Both the position numbers and the translations under genes were made by a program. The notes below the pieces were generated by a model, which was given only the letters and a program-made list of their open reading frames with translations, did no database searches and was not told the origin of the DNA. Of a DNA stretch of 24,832 nt, positions 15,141-23,271 are shown piece after piece. Position 1 is the stretch's first letter; each line of letters opens with the position of its first letter. Source of the DNA: a virus. The DNA lies in IMG/VR virus record IMGVR_UViG_3300025112_000177, positions 1-24,832 of that record; one strand, written 5' to 3'.

Positions 15141-18100
15141 ATGACCGTTCAAACAGATAATGTCCAAAATGTTAAGCTAAATTTTCAAAGATTTTGGATG
15201 GCTGGTTATAACTGGTTAAAAGAAAATGGCTTCATAAACGCCGTATACGACGCTTCAGTTGGCACAGCAGCGCCGGTTGCAGCGGAGCCGCTGCGACCAG
15301 AAGTCGCATACAAGAACGCATTTTATCCAAAGGTCGGTGCTGACGGCAATTCCGCGGTAACATACAACTTTGCCCCGTCTTCAATAGCGTCACGGATTTT
15401 GGGCAGCCCGACCGCTATAGCGACTCAAGAATACTTGGACTATAATATTTATGGATACCCGTTTGGGGCCCCCACGAGATATGGTCTCCACACGGATGCT
15501 TATCTTTCGATGAATATTTTGGACATGCCGCTCCCAGGCAATAATATGGAGAACGTTGATATGGAAGGTGAGGTTTTGTTGTTGCCTGAACTTTTAGCCA
15601 TATTCAATCGCTTTGTCGAGCCAAATCTAGGATTTGTTTTCGGCACCCGAGATGTAAATGATGCAGCCGAGGAAGTTTGGTGGCCATGGAACATGGCCAA
15701 CGGTGCGGATAGCTCCACGGGAGGCGCCTCGGCGTCCTTCCAGGGCGATAACATGCATATCGTTGGCTGGTGTGATATGAAATATGCCCGGGCCCTCAAA
15801 AGTAATTTGTTTGCTAATGTTTTTTTTCCCCAAGAGGGCTATTGGGACCGCCTCAGTGCAGTGCGCCCGGGCCCCCAGCCATCCGTCGCCCAGACCGCCG
15901 AGTACGAGGAGTGGAAGGGACTTAGCTACCTCGCCACCGCCGACCCAACCTTCTACCGCGTTGTTGAGGAAATCCAGGCCGCGTCCCGAAGGCCGAACAC
16001 GGGCATACCATTTCCTGTAATTTTAAATCTAGCATACGGTGGCGCCGCCGGCGAGGTTTCCGAGCGTCTATTATGGAACGGCGCCGCAGGAGATATATCG
16101 GCGCGCGCATCGTGGGATCTGGCCATGTACCGTCTTCGCGCCTTTTTAGACGGTAAGTATAGCTTCGCGCACACGGTCGATTTCTTCAAACCGGGGAGAA
16201 CCAACGTCGAGGAGATGCCCACGCGCGAGTTCGCCGCTGGGGTGCAAGAAGCACGCACCACGTCAAGCCACACATTTATAGACCGCGACTTTGCGCTTCA
16301 GACGGCCGGGTGGAGGGACGAAAACGGTGTCGCAATCATCACCAAGGACGATGAGCTTGCAGGCTGGATGGACAAGGTAGAAACCAATTGGGACTCTTTT
16401 TGGTCCTTCACGTCCCTCATCGGCGACTCGGATATATATAAATCTGCTACATTTAATGATCAGTTCCATGAAGTATTTAAAGCATTAATAAGAGTATATA
16501 AGCATATTGGGATTCTCGAGATCGCCGAGGATATGCAGGCCATGCTTGAGGAACAGCAACAGAATCGGGCGGCTCGCGAGGGCTTTGGCGAAACCCGAGG
16601 CGAGGTAGTGATCGACCCCGAGCCAGTCGAGGAGATTCCGAAGGCAGTTACGGTGTGGGACCAGCAGTGTTTTTTGATCGAGAACATACGAAGCATTACA
16701 GCTGCAGCAAAAGCTCGACGATATCCAAACATCGCTAATTTAAGTGCTCCTCCCGGTAATATAGTTTCCCAATTGCAACATGGAGATCCAAAAACAAATA
16801 ATACATCAACAGAGGCAATATTAAATTTAACGCCAGCACAACATGCTCTTCTCGTGCCGTACATAAGACTTTATCGAGTAATATACGATAAAGAGGATCC
16901 GCTATTACCCAAAGGTCAAACCGCTCTTCCATTTAAAAGCCATACTGAGCCTGATGATATAAAAGAGATGTTGGATGGAAAGATAGGGCGCCAAGCCGGC
17001 GCCGGCCTGAAAAGTTTCGAGTGGACGCTCCAAGGAGTGCAGCCTGCCGAGGTCGATAATAATATAGTAGCCACTTTGACCGTACACTTTCAAAGCATGT
17101 ATGATCTTTTTAGGCCCACGATGGAACAAATAGCCGGAGGAAAACTAAAAGATTGGCAAGCCGGCCTGGCGAATCCAGCATTTTTGGATTTAATTATGGC
17201 GCCAGAGACCATTCCAAATATAGTAGATCCAAAGATTGGTGATATCGGCGAGAAGGCGTTCGCATGTTTCGACAACCCCAGAAAAATATATGACGGAGTT
17301 TATTACAGAATTAAAGCGGTTGTTGGATGGGCCATTCCCGATGAAGAAGCCATGAGGGCCATAGGCGATCTGACCTCGGCCCAAGTTAAACAGTTAAATC
17401 TTGCGTTGATCAATCAGAGGACAACACTCTTTTTACAACTGGCGCGCCACGAAATTGATATTAATGATGACGGATCGGTTACCCTTGTGGTTAATTATCA
17501 AGGAGCGCTCTCCGGCATTATGAGATCTCAACGCGCCGATTTGCTTGCCAATAAGGCGGCAATTGAAAATCCTTTTTCGGATCCAAACTCTGAGCTGTCT
17601 CAGCTGCGAGCCATAAGCATGGATGAGAAAAAAAAGCTGAGCGCTCGCCAAGAGGCAAAGTATGAAAAATTGTTAAATGACCGAGAAAGCGCAGAGTCTG
17701 AGGATAAAATTGTCAGGTATCGGCGCCTTTTGGGTAATCTCTTTAAAAGCGGCCTTGTTAACACCGTCAGAGTGCCAATGAGCGAATTGTTGCTGACCCC
17801 GTGGAAAGATTTAAGTCCGAAGGGACGTGAGGAACGAGCCAAAAAACGTCAGGGGCTTGCTGCTGGAGGTGCGACCGGCTATACAATTAATCCTGGCGGT
17901 CGAACTGGGTTAAATCAACAAACAAATCCGCTCTATTTGGCTTTAGAAAATGTTACTGGGCCGATTGATAGCAAAACGAAGGATCAGTTGGGACAATCTA
18001 TTAACACCATACAAAGCGCAACTCCAGAAGATGTAGTTGACATCCATTATATGTATTTGGGGGATCTTATATCCTCAGTATTGGAGCAGCCCCATCTTAA

Positions 18101-19838
18101 GAAGCAGTTGCATGCCGGCGTTTTTTCTATTTTTTTGGGAACTCTTGAGTTGGTTGACCCGTTGGTGGCGTATAGTGTAAAAAATATTCATAGGAAGGCT
18201 GACTGCGAAGGCCTGCGAAAGATAGATGTTTCCAGAATAGTTTCGAAACTAGAACCATTAAGCAATTTAGGACGACTTGGAATCGTTGAACAAATGCTTA
18301 TAAGTCATATCCCCATTTCTTTAAATGCTTTTAATGAATGGTTTTTGCAAAATGTTATTAAAAAGGATAGAGTAAAATATTATTTAGATTTTTTTGTAAA
18401 AGACATTTTAGCTGGTTTAGTTTCACAGGCTCTGGGGCCTGGCTGTTTTCCCGGCATTCCGTATGTACCAACTAGATTTGCCGTTAATGAGTTTGTCGTC
18501 CTGGATGGCCATAAATTTCGAGGAAAGACCACGACGTTAACCCGAGCCCGCCGAGCCATCGCGAAGGGGGAGTATCGACTGGGCGAAAACTTGCGGCACG
18601 TGCAGTCCAAGGGGCGGACATCGGGATTCCGACGAGCCCCCTCTGGAGTGCCTTCTCTATTTGTTTATTCTACAGACTCGTTACCACAAGCGCCCGGTTT
18701 AGATAATCCCGCCGACGATTTAGCTCAGGGAATTTATCATTTTTATTTGGGCGCTTCGTCAGGCCTTGTTAAAAAGATCACATTTAATAGACAAGATCAG
18801 CCATATCTTCGTGAGGCAAAAATTCAAAGGCAAGGAACTTTGGGGCCCGCTCAATTAAGAGAATACTATGGAGCCACATTAAATATGGTTGGAAACACGC
18901 TTTTGAAAAATGGTCAATACATCTTTATCAACCCCTCTTTGATGGGGCTTGGTTCGCCTCAAAGCCGCGGCTTTCCCAATCTTGCAAGGATGTTGGGCCT
19001 AGGTGGTTATTTTCTGGTTACTGGCGTAACTCATAGGATTGATGAGAATGGTTTTAGCGTTACAGCCGAGGCGCTCCACGAAGCAATGCGCAAGCCCGAT
19101 GCACAAACGACCGCACAAGAGGAAACCGGGGACGATCGAGAAGAAGAACAGATCGAAGAGCAAGAACCGACCAAGACCAAGAAGAAGCAAGAGGAGAAAA
19201 AGAAAGAGAAGAAGAAGAAGAAGAAAGCGCCTACTAAAAAACCGCCACCAACCAAAGAAGAGATAAAAAGATACAAGGAGAGAGAAAAAGAAAGGGAGAG
19301 GAAACAACAAGAAGAGAAACAAAGAGAAAGAGAAGTTTCTCTTTCTCGAGAAAGAGAAGAGGGGTATACCATGGCCACGGACCTGCCGGACTTCACCCGC
19401 GATGAAGAGCGATTTGTGCCCATAGAGGCCGCGAACGGAGAGTGGTTTATTTATGATCGACTCTTAGAGCAATACGGTAGAGCCCGAGATCCATCGCAAA
19501 CTACTGGTGAAATATCAGGGTTTTATGACCCTTTTTCTGGTGGGCAGACCGATCGCCCGGGCTCTTTCGTCAATGCAGCAGGGGGCTTCACCACCGATCT
19601 ATTGGAGTTCGGCGGCGGCGGCCGCGGAGATCAGAGTGGCGCCACCACAGACGCATATAATCCTAATGATCCTTGGGACCCGTTGAGGACCGGCCCAGAG
19701 TTTGTCGATCGACCACAACACAGCCCCTTCTATAGGGAGACCAATGCGCAGTGGAGGGGCCGCGTCCTCGACCTCCTCGCCGCCGGCGACCACGCCGAAG
19801 CGTACCGCATTCGCGATGGGGGCCCCGGTACTGAATGA
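15141..19838 (+). CDS. Giant baseplate/hub-like virion protein
   Basis: 1565 aa, not matched to one T4 protein. The N-terminal 500 residues are Tyr/Asp/Pro-rich (FQRFWMAGYNWLKENGF near the start). A second part begins near 503 (VTVWDQQCFLIENIR) with beta-rich stretches such as KSFEWTLQGVQPAEVDNNIV and VTLVVNYQGALSG. The part before about 1315 ends LGLGGYFLVTGVTHRIDENG followed by FSVTAEAL, a pattern typical of hub proteins whose last strand-turn-strand reads YLVTxVxHxI. Residues about 1334-1409 are almost entirely Lys, Glu and Arg, a likely stable single helix or flexible spacer. The last 155 residues are Gly/Asp/Pro-rich and unlike the rest. An internal ATG at 19371 has a strong SD. GC-rich patches alternate with AT-rich ones inside the gene. 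Confidence 0.6.
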   Translation: MTVQTDNVQNVKLNFQRFWMAGYNWLKENGFINAVYDASVGTAAPVAAEPLRPEVAYKNAFYPKVGADGNSAVTYNFAPSSIASRILGSPTAIATQEYLDYNIYGYPFGAPTRYGLHTDAYLSMNILDMPLPGNNMENVDMEGEVLLLPELLAIFNRFVEPNLGFVFGTRDVNDAAEEVWWPWNMANGADSSTGGASASFQGDNMHIVGWCDMKYARALKSNLFANVFFPQEGYWDRLSAVRPGPQPSVAQTAEYEEWKGLSYLATADPTFYRVVEEIQAASRRPNTGIPFPVILNLAYGGAAGEVSERLLWNGAAGDISARASWDLAMYRLRAFLDGKYSFAHTVDFFKPGRTNVEEMPTREFAAGVQEARTTSSHTFIDRDFALQTAGWRDENGVAIITKDDELAGWMDKVETNWDSFWSFTSLIGDSDIYKSATFNDQFHEVFKALIRVYKHIGILEIAEDMQAMLEEQQQNRAAREGFGETRGEVVIDPEPVEEIPKAVTVWDQQCFLIENIRSITAAAKARRYPNIANLSAPPGNIVSQLQHGDPKTNNTSTEAILNLTPAQHALLVPYIRLYRVIYDKEDPLLPKGQTALPFKSHTEPDDIKEMLDGKIGRQAGAGLKSFEWTLQGVQPAEVDNNIVATLTVHFQSMYDLFRPTMEQIAGGKLKDWQAGLANPAFLDLIMAPETIPNIVDPKIGDIGEKAFACFDNPRKIYDGVYYRIKAVVGWAIPDEEAMRAIGDLTSAQVKQLNLALINQRTTLFLQLARHEIDINDDGSVTLVVNYQGALSGIMRSQRADLLANKAAIENPFSDPNSELSQLRAISMDEKKKLSARQEAKYEKLLNDRESAESEDKIVRYRRLLGNLFKSGLVNTVRVPMSELLLTPWKDLSPKGREERAKKRQGLAAGGATGYTINPGGRTGLNQQTNPLYLALENVTGPIDSKTKDQLGQSINTIQSATPEDVVDIHYMYLGDLISSVLEQPHLKKQLHAGVFSIFLGTLELVDPLVAYSVKNIHRKADCEGLRKIDVSRIVSKLEPLSNLGRLGIVEQMLISHIPISLNAFNEWFLQNVIKKDRVKYYLDFFVKDILAGLVSQALGPGCFPGIPYVPTRFAVNEFVVLDGHKFRGKTTTLTRARRAIAKGEYRLGENLRHVQSKGRTSGFRRAPSGVPSLFVYSTDSLPQAPGLDNPADDLAQGIYHFYLGASSGLVKKITFNRQDQPYLREAKIQRQGTLGPAQLREYYGATLNMVGNTLLKNGQYIFINPSLMGLGSPQSRGFPNLARMLGLGGYFLVTGVTHRIDENGFSVTAEALHEAMRKPDAQTTAQEETGDDREEEQIEEQEPTKTKKKQEEKKKEKKKKKKAPTKKPPPTKEEIKRYKEREKERERKQQEEKQREREVSLSREREEGYTMATDLPDFTRDEERFVPIEAANGEWFIYDRLLEQYGRARDPSQTTGEISGFYDPFSGGQTDRPGSFVNAAGGFTTDLLEFGGGGRGDQSGATTDAYNPNDPWDPLRTGPEFVDRPQHSPFYRETNAQWRGRVLDLLAAGDHAEAYRIRDGGPGTE
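19187..19364 (+). repeat. Polypurine tract with triple GAGAAAGAGAA repeat
   Basis: The + strand is largely purine over about 180 bases. Within it, GAGAAAGAGAA occurs at 19324-19334 and 19348-19358, with its exact complement TTCTCTTTCTC at 19337-19347. The last two form a perfect 22-base palindrome centred on CTCGAG. Two alternative hairpins are possible (first with second, second with third copy). It encodes part of the charged segment of the giant baseplate protein. Confidence 0.8.
19371..19838 (+). CDS. Possible internal in-frame product: C-terminal domain of the giant protein
   Basis: An in-frame ATG at 19371 (residue 1411 of the giant protein) is preceded by GAGGGG at 19359-19364 with six bases of spacing, which is an excellent ribosome site. 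It would give a 155-aa protein, starting MATDLPDFTRDEERF, that is Gly/Asp/Pro-rich with a helical end (RGRVLDLLAAGDHAEAYRI). The start lies exactly at the end of the charged segment and just after a 22-base palindrome. It may be made separately in addition to the fused form, or the SD may be a by-product of the purine-rich sequence. Confidence 0.35.
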   Translation: MATDLPDFTRDEERFVPIEAANGEWFIYDRLLEQYGRARDPSQTTGEISGFYDPFSGGQTDRPGSFVNAAGGFTTDLLEFGGGGRGDQSGATTDAYNPNDPWDPLRTGPEFVDRPQHSPFYRETNAQWRGRVLDLLAAGDHAEAYRIRDGGPGTE

Positions 19839-19854
19839 AACGGAGAGTATTAAA

Positions 19855-21177
19855 ATGGTAGCTATATTCGATTATTCAATTAATGATGAGATAAATCCTC
19901 TAGGGACTAATGATTTAAGCCCCCTAGCTCTTTTTTATCAACGTTCTTTGTACAGTGATGCCGTTTATCCCGACGACTATCCTACTGATTTGGACACGTG
20001 GTACGGCAAGTCACTTTATGGTCGCGTAGACAATGCACAAAACACCATTATGTTCAACGCTAAACGTTTGCGACCGGTCATAAGCGCAAAAAAGAAAAGA
20101 GTATACGCAGCCGATTTTGTAGTTGAGTCATTTGAAGCTTTCGCAAGGCATATGAAAACTGCCACTACTAATGGATTGTTGGCTCCTGGCAGTAATGAAG
20201 ATCTAAGATTTCTGATGGCCTCGGAGGGATGGGTGTGTCCGGAAAAATCATACGGCACGTACATAGAAGGTATATATGAAGGCATGCTGAGATACTATAT
20301 GCCGGTGCACAATAACAAAATTAAAAATTTTGAGACATTTGTTCCTGTTTTTAAACAGTTCTTGAAAGATTCTGCAAGAATATTGCCCATTACAATAACA
20401 AATTTTCTCCTTACGGGCACCGTGAATCCACAGATCTCAGGGATCACCATTAAAATAGGAAATTATGATTGTGGAAATGATAAGGAAAAATTTCGCCATT
20501 TTGTAAGTGATCCAAATTTTGCTTTTTATCGAGCCGCGGCCAAAAAATTTGGGTTTATAGTAAATAAAAACGCCCCATGGATTTTAACCGCAGATCTTTT
20601 TTCTCCAGCGATGCTTGCTTATGTAGGTCGCTATACCAACCTCGGGGGAAATTCGATCACAAAAAGAAATTTCTTTTCTCACTATTATAATCCTAGTTGC
20701 CTTTACGACATTGCTAATTTGAAGGAGATGTTTGTTAATTTTTATAATAAATACATTGACTTGAATCCTTTTTATCAAGAAGAAAAGATCGCAGACGCTC
20801 GATGTCCAAATAAAACAGCAATATCCGAACCCATTCAAAGATTCCCGGATGCGTCATTACATACGCTGTCAATAAAAATGCTAGATTTCGATTGGATAAA
20901 CTTTTATATTGATTTACGAACCATAGAGCAGGGGAACACACACCTCAACAAAGAATATATGGTACGTATTGCTCGTGATGTTTATGATATAAAGCCAATT
21001 AAATTCTCAAGTGGGCTTGAAAATGCTATAATTTATATTAATTCTATTTATAAAAGATACGTTTATCCGCGCAGCTTTTTGATGACATCAAAAAATATAA
21101 AACCCTTGAAATGGAAACATAAAGATGGTAGAATAACACATAGGTCATTAGTAGAAAGGCTTACTGAGTTCGATTAG
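19855..21177 (+). CDS. Unrecognised protein, probably a tail/virion structural component
   Basis: 440 aa from ATG 19855 (SD GGAG at 19842-19845); the open frame extends further upstream only as an overlap with the previous gene. I do not recognise the family with certainty. It is Tyr/Phe/Asn-rich with no signal peptide or membrane segment. Notable stretches are NDLSPLALFYQRSLYSDAV (about residues 19-37), FMNAKRLRPV-like FNAKRLRPV, FKQFLKDSARILPITITNF (about 163-181), FRHFVSDPNFAFYRAAAKKF and GLENAIIYINSIYKRYVYP. It shows no DxE/DEDD exonuclease motifs, which argues against it being the missing exonuclease half of the downstream polymerase. Its place at the end of the structural cluster suggests a virion role. 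Its TAG is in the same frame as the polymerase gene, 12 bases before that gene's TTG. Confidence 0.7.
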   Translation: MVAIFDYSINDEINPLGTNDLSPLALFYQRSLYSDAVYPDDYPTDLDTWYGKSLYGRVDNAQNTIMFNAKRLRPVISAKKKRVYAADFVVESFEAFARHMKTATTNGLLAPGSNEDLRFLMASEGWVCPEKSYGTYIEGIYEGMLRYYMPVHNNKIKNFETFVPVFKQFLKDSARILPITITNFLLTGTVNPQISGITIKIGNYDCGNDKEKFRHFVSDPNFAFYRAAAKKFGFIVNKNAPWILTADLFSPAMLAYVGRYTNLGGNSITKRNFFSHYYNPSCLYDIANLKEMFVNFYNKYIDLNPFYQEEKIADARCPNKTAISEPIQRFPDASLHTLSIKMLDFDWINFYIDLRTIEQGNTHLNKEYMVRIARDVYDIKPIKFSSGLENAIIYINSIYKRYVYPRSFLMTSKNIKPLKWKHKDGRITHRSLVERLTEFD

Positions 21178-21186
21178 GGAGGACAT

Positions 21187-22380
21187 TTGTTTTTTCAACC
21201 ATTAGATAACAAAAATCAATGTATTGGATATTATGCTGAGGGAAATTTTTATTACTATCTACCTGATGCGTCATTAACAAAAACATGGGATTACAGCACG
21301 AGTTTGAAAAATTACCAAATTGAATTTGGGCGTGTATATTGTAATGGCAAAAATTTAACTGAGGTGTGCCCTCCGCAATATAAGTCTATGTGGGAGAGAA
21401 TTAAAACAAAATTTGAAGCATTTAGAAAATCATTTATATTGTCCAAGTTAAATTTAGAAGAGCTGTGCCTTTATGAGATCCTACCAGAACCATTCCTTTT
21501 CGAATTTTATGATCTTAAAAATGAAATCACCAAGCATGTTTTTGAAACTTATCCTAGGCCTCAAAATCATGATGATATGACCGATGTCCTAAAACTGATT
21601 GGTGACATAAGACAACAACCATTGAGAATCAATTTAAGTGCGATAAAACATAAATTGGGCTCTTTACAGGGTAAAAATTTTGCTGGCCGTATTCAAAAAA
21701 TTAAAAAGATTTGTGACTATAATCCGTGGGGCACCATTACCGGCCGTCTGGCCGGGGTGCCCAACACCTTCCCCATATTGACGTTAAACAAGGAATTTCG
21801 AGGATGTATTTTTCCACAAAATGATTGGTTTTTGGAACTAGATTACAATGCGGCCGAAGTCCGGACCCTGTTGGCCCTCTCTGGGGAATCACAGCCAGAG
21901 CAAGACATTCATGAATGGAATATTAAAAATATTTATGATGGAAATTTGACACGAGAAGAGGCCAAGAAGAAAATATTTGCATGGCTATATTCAAAGAGGG
22001 CGAACAAGCGCGCCCAAAGATTTTATAACAAAGAGCTGGTTCTTGAAAAATATTGGGATGGCCACGACATTGTAACAGAGTTCAAAAGAGAAATAAAAAA
22101 TGTTGACAATCACCACGCCTTGAATTATATTATACAAAGCACAACGAGCGATCTGGTATTAGCAAAGGCGGTTCAGATCAATGATAAACTTAAAGAACAA
22201 AAGAGCAATATCGCATTCATGCTTCACGATTCGATTGTTATCGATTTAAAAGATGAAGATAGATACCTTATTCCAGATCTTATGAAAAGCTTTAGTGAAA
22301 CTAAATTTGGTAAATATAAAGTAAATATATCCGTGGGCAAAACCTTTGGCGAGATGAAAAGGTTAAATTACAATGGCTAA
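21187..22380 (+). CDS. Family A DNA polymerase, polymerase domain only
   Basis: 397 aa, template-directed DNA synthesis. The first 165 residues are poorly conserved and may be thumb. NPWGTITGRLAG precedes motif A, DYNAAEVRTLLAL (catalytic D219). Motif B is REEAKKKIFAWLYS: R256, K260, F264 and Y268 correspond to R518, K522, Y526 and Y530 of T7 polymerase. NHHALNYIIQSTTSDLV is the following conserved helix. Motif C is LHDSIVID with catalytic D348 and Ser replacing the usual Glu. There is no 3'-5' exonuclease domain and no 5' nuclease. T4 itself uses a family B enzyme; a PolA split into separate exonuclease and polymerase genes is known, as I recall, in Rhodothermus phage RM378. The start is TTG with SD AGGGAGGA (21176-21183). 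Confidence 0.93.
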   Translation: MFFQPLDNKNQCIGYYAEGNFYYYLPDASLTKTWDYSTSLKNYQIEFGRVYCNGKNLTEVCPPQYKSMWERIKTKFEAFRKSFILSKLNLEELCLYEILPEPFLFEFYDLKNEITKHVFETYPRPQNHDDMTDVLKLIGDIRQQPLRINLSAIKHKLGSLQGKNFAGRIQKIKKICDYNPWGTITGRLAGVPNTFPILTLNKEFRGCIFPQNDWFLELDYNAAEVRTLLALSGESQPEQDIHEWNIKNIYDGNLTREEAKKKIFAWLYSKRANKRAQRFYNKELVLEKYWDGHDIVTEFKREIKNVDNHHALNYIIQSTTSDLVLAKAVQINDKLKEQKSNIAFMLHDSIVIDLKDEDRYLIPDLMKSFSETKFGKYKVNISVGKTFGEMKRLNYNG

Positions 22381-22417
22381 AAAACATTGCAATATTTTTG
22401 ATTGGGCAGGGGAATGA
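22373..22417 (+). CDS. Possible 14-codon leader peptide
   Basis: ATG 22373 opens MAKKHCNIFDWAGE and stops at TGA 22415-22417. The ATG overlaps the last codons of the polymerase gene, and its stop overlaps the next gene's start as ATGA. A weak SD (AAAAGG, 22357-22362) lies ten bases upstream. It could bring ribosomes to the next start codon, which has an SD too close to use well. Too short to prove from composition. Confidence 0.3.
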   Translation: MAKKHCNIFDWAGE

Positions 22418-23271
22418 ATATAATAGGTCTTGGGAGCGCCGGCTGCGCAATTGCAAATTGTTTTTCTAAATTTCCACAATATAGTATTTATAAAATAGAT
22501 ACCGGAATCAAGGGGCCCGGCTGTTTTAATATTCCAAAACAGAAAGGACACCAACAGTACGAAGAAAACTACCCCTCTTTCGCGAAGCAATTTAAGAAAA
22601 TTCATGGAGAAAGCATTTTTATATTGGCCGGCGCCGGCGCGATAACCGGGTGTTGCTTGAGAATATTACAGGAGCTATCTCATAATCCGACTTCCATTTT
22701 ATATGTGCGCCCCGATATACAGCTTTTAAGTGAACTAGAAGCCAAGCAAGAGAGAATAGTTTATAATGTTCTTCAAGAGTATGCGCGCTCCGGACTTGTG
22801 GAAAGAATTTATTTGATTTCAAATTTACAGATGCAAGAGGTGCTTGGTGATATTTCCATTATGGAATATTATGATGCCATTAATCAGGCGATTGTTAACA
22901 CGTTTCATATGATAACTGTATTTAATCGGTCGGAGGCTGTTTTGGGCACCTTCACTCAGCCTGCGGAAATTTCTAGGATATCAACCGTGGGGGTTTTGGA
23001 CCTAGAAAATGGCGAAGAAAAATGGTTTTTTGACTTGCAATTACCACGTGATGTGGTATACTATTATGGTATCAATGAGGAAGAGTTGAAGACAAACGAG
23101 AAGCTTTTCAAGAACATCACAAGCTTTGTCAAAGACAAAGTAGAAGACAATCTTAATGTTTCTTATGGTGTATATAAAACCAACTATGAACAAAAATATT
23201 GTTATTGCATTAAGCATTCTTCTGTGGTACAATCATATATAGATATTTTAGACGATCAGGATATTGGCTGA
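22414..23271 (+). CDS. Divergent tubulin/FtsZ-like protein
   Basis: 285 aa from ATG 22414; TTG 22402 is an alternative but has no SD. The N-terminus, MNIIGLGSAGCAIANCF, parallels the first nucleotide-binding loop of FtsZ (IKVIGVGGGGxNA). SIFILAGAGAITGCCLRIL (about residues 69-87) parallels the FtsZ signature FIAAGMGGGTGTGAAPV. It is followed by ILYVRPD where FtsZ has VVTKPF, then a helix, VERIYLISN (FtsZ: VDxxIVIxN), MEYYDAINQAIVN, and EISRISTVG where FtsZ has the DFADV...GxA region. The catalytic NxDxxD loop is not evident, so GTP hydrolysis may be altered. Phage tubulins (PhuZ, TubZ) are known in jumbo phages and plasmids. A Rossmann-type nucleotide-binding protein is the main alternative. 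Confidence 0.6.
   Translation: MNIIGLGSAGCAIANCFSKFPQYSIYKIDTGIKGPGCFNIPKQKGHQQYEENYPSFAKQFKKIHGESIFILAGAGAITGCCLRILQELSHNPTSILYVRPDIQLLSELEAKQERIVYNVLQEYARSGLVERIYLISNLQMQEVLGDISIMEYYDAINQAIVNTFHMITVFNRSEAVLGTFTQPAEISRISTVGVLDLENGEEKWFFDLQLPRDVVYYYGINEEELKTNEKLFKNITSFVKDKVEDNLNVSYGVYKTNYEQKYCYCIKHSSVVQSYIDILDDQDIG

Noticed and set aside
16460-16864. 134-aa minus-strand open frame, Cys/Ser-rich
   Set aside because: Antisense shadow of the giant baseplate gene; composition is that expected from the reverse complement.
19039-19266. 75-aa plus-strand Arg/Lys-rich frame
   Set aside because: Another frame of the same purine tract; no SD and no continuity with protein-like sequence.
18999-19423. 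Minus-strand frames rich in Phe/Leu/Ser that look like membrane proteins
   Set aside because: They are the complement of the Lys/Glu polypurine tract, so the hydrophobic runs are a composition artefact.
19702-19854. Upstream extension of the 440-aa gene from ATG 19702
   Set aside because: It would overlap the preceding gene by 137 bases and has no SD, whereas ATG 19855 has GGAG at good spacing just after that gene's stop.
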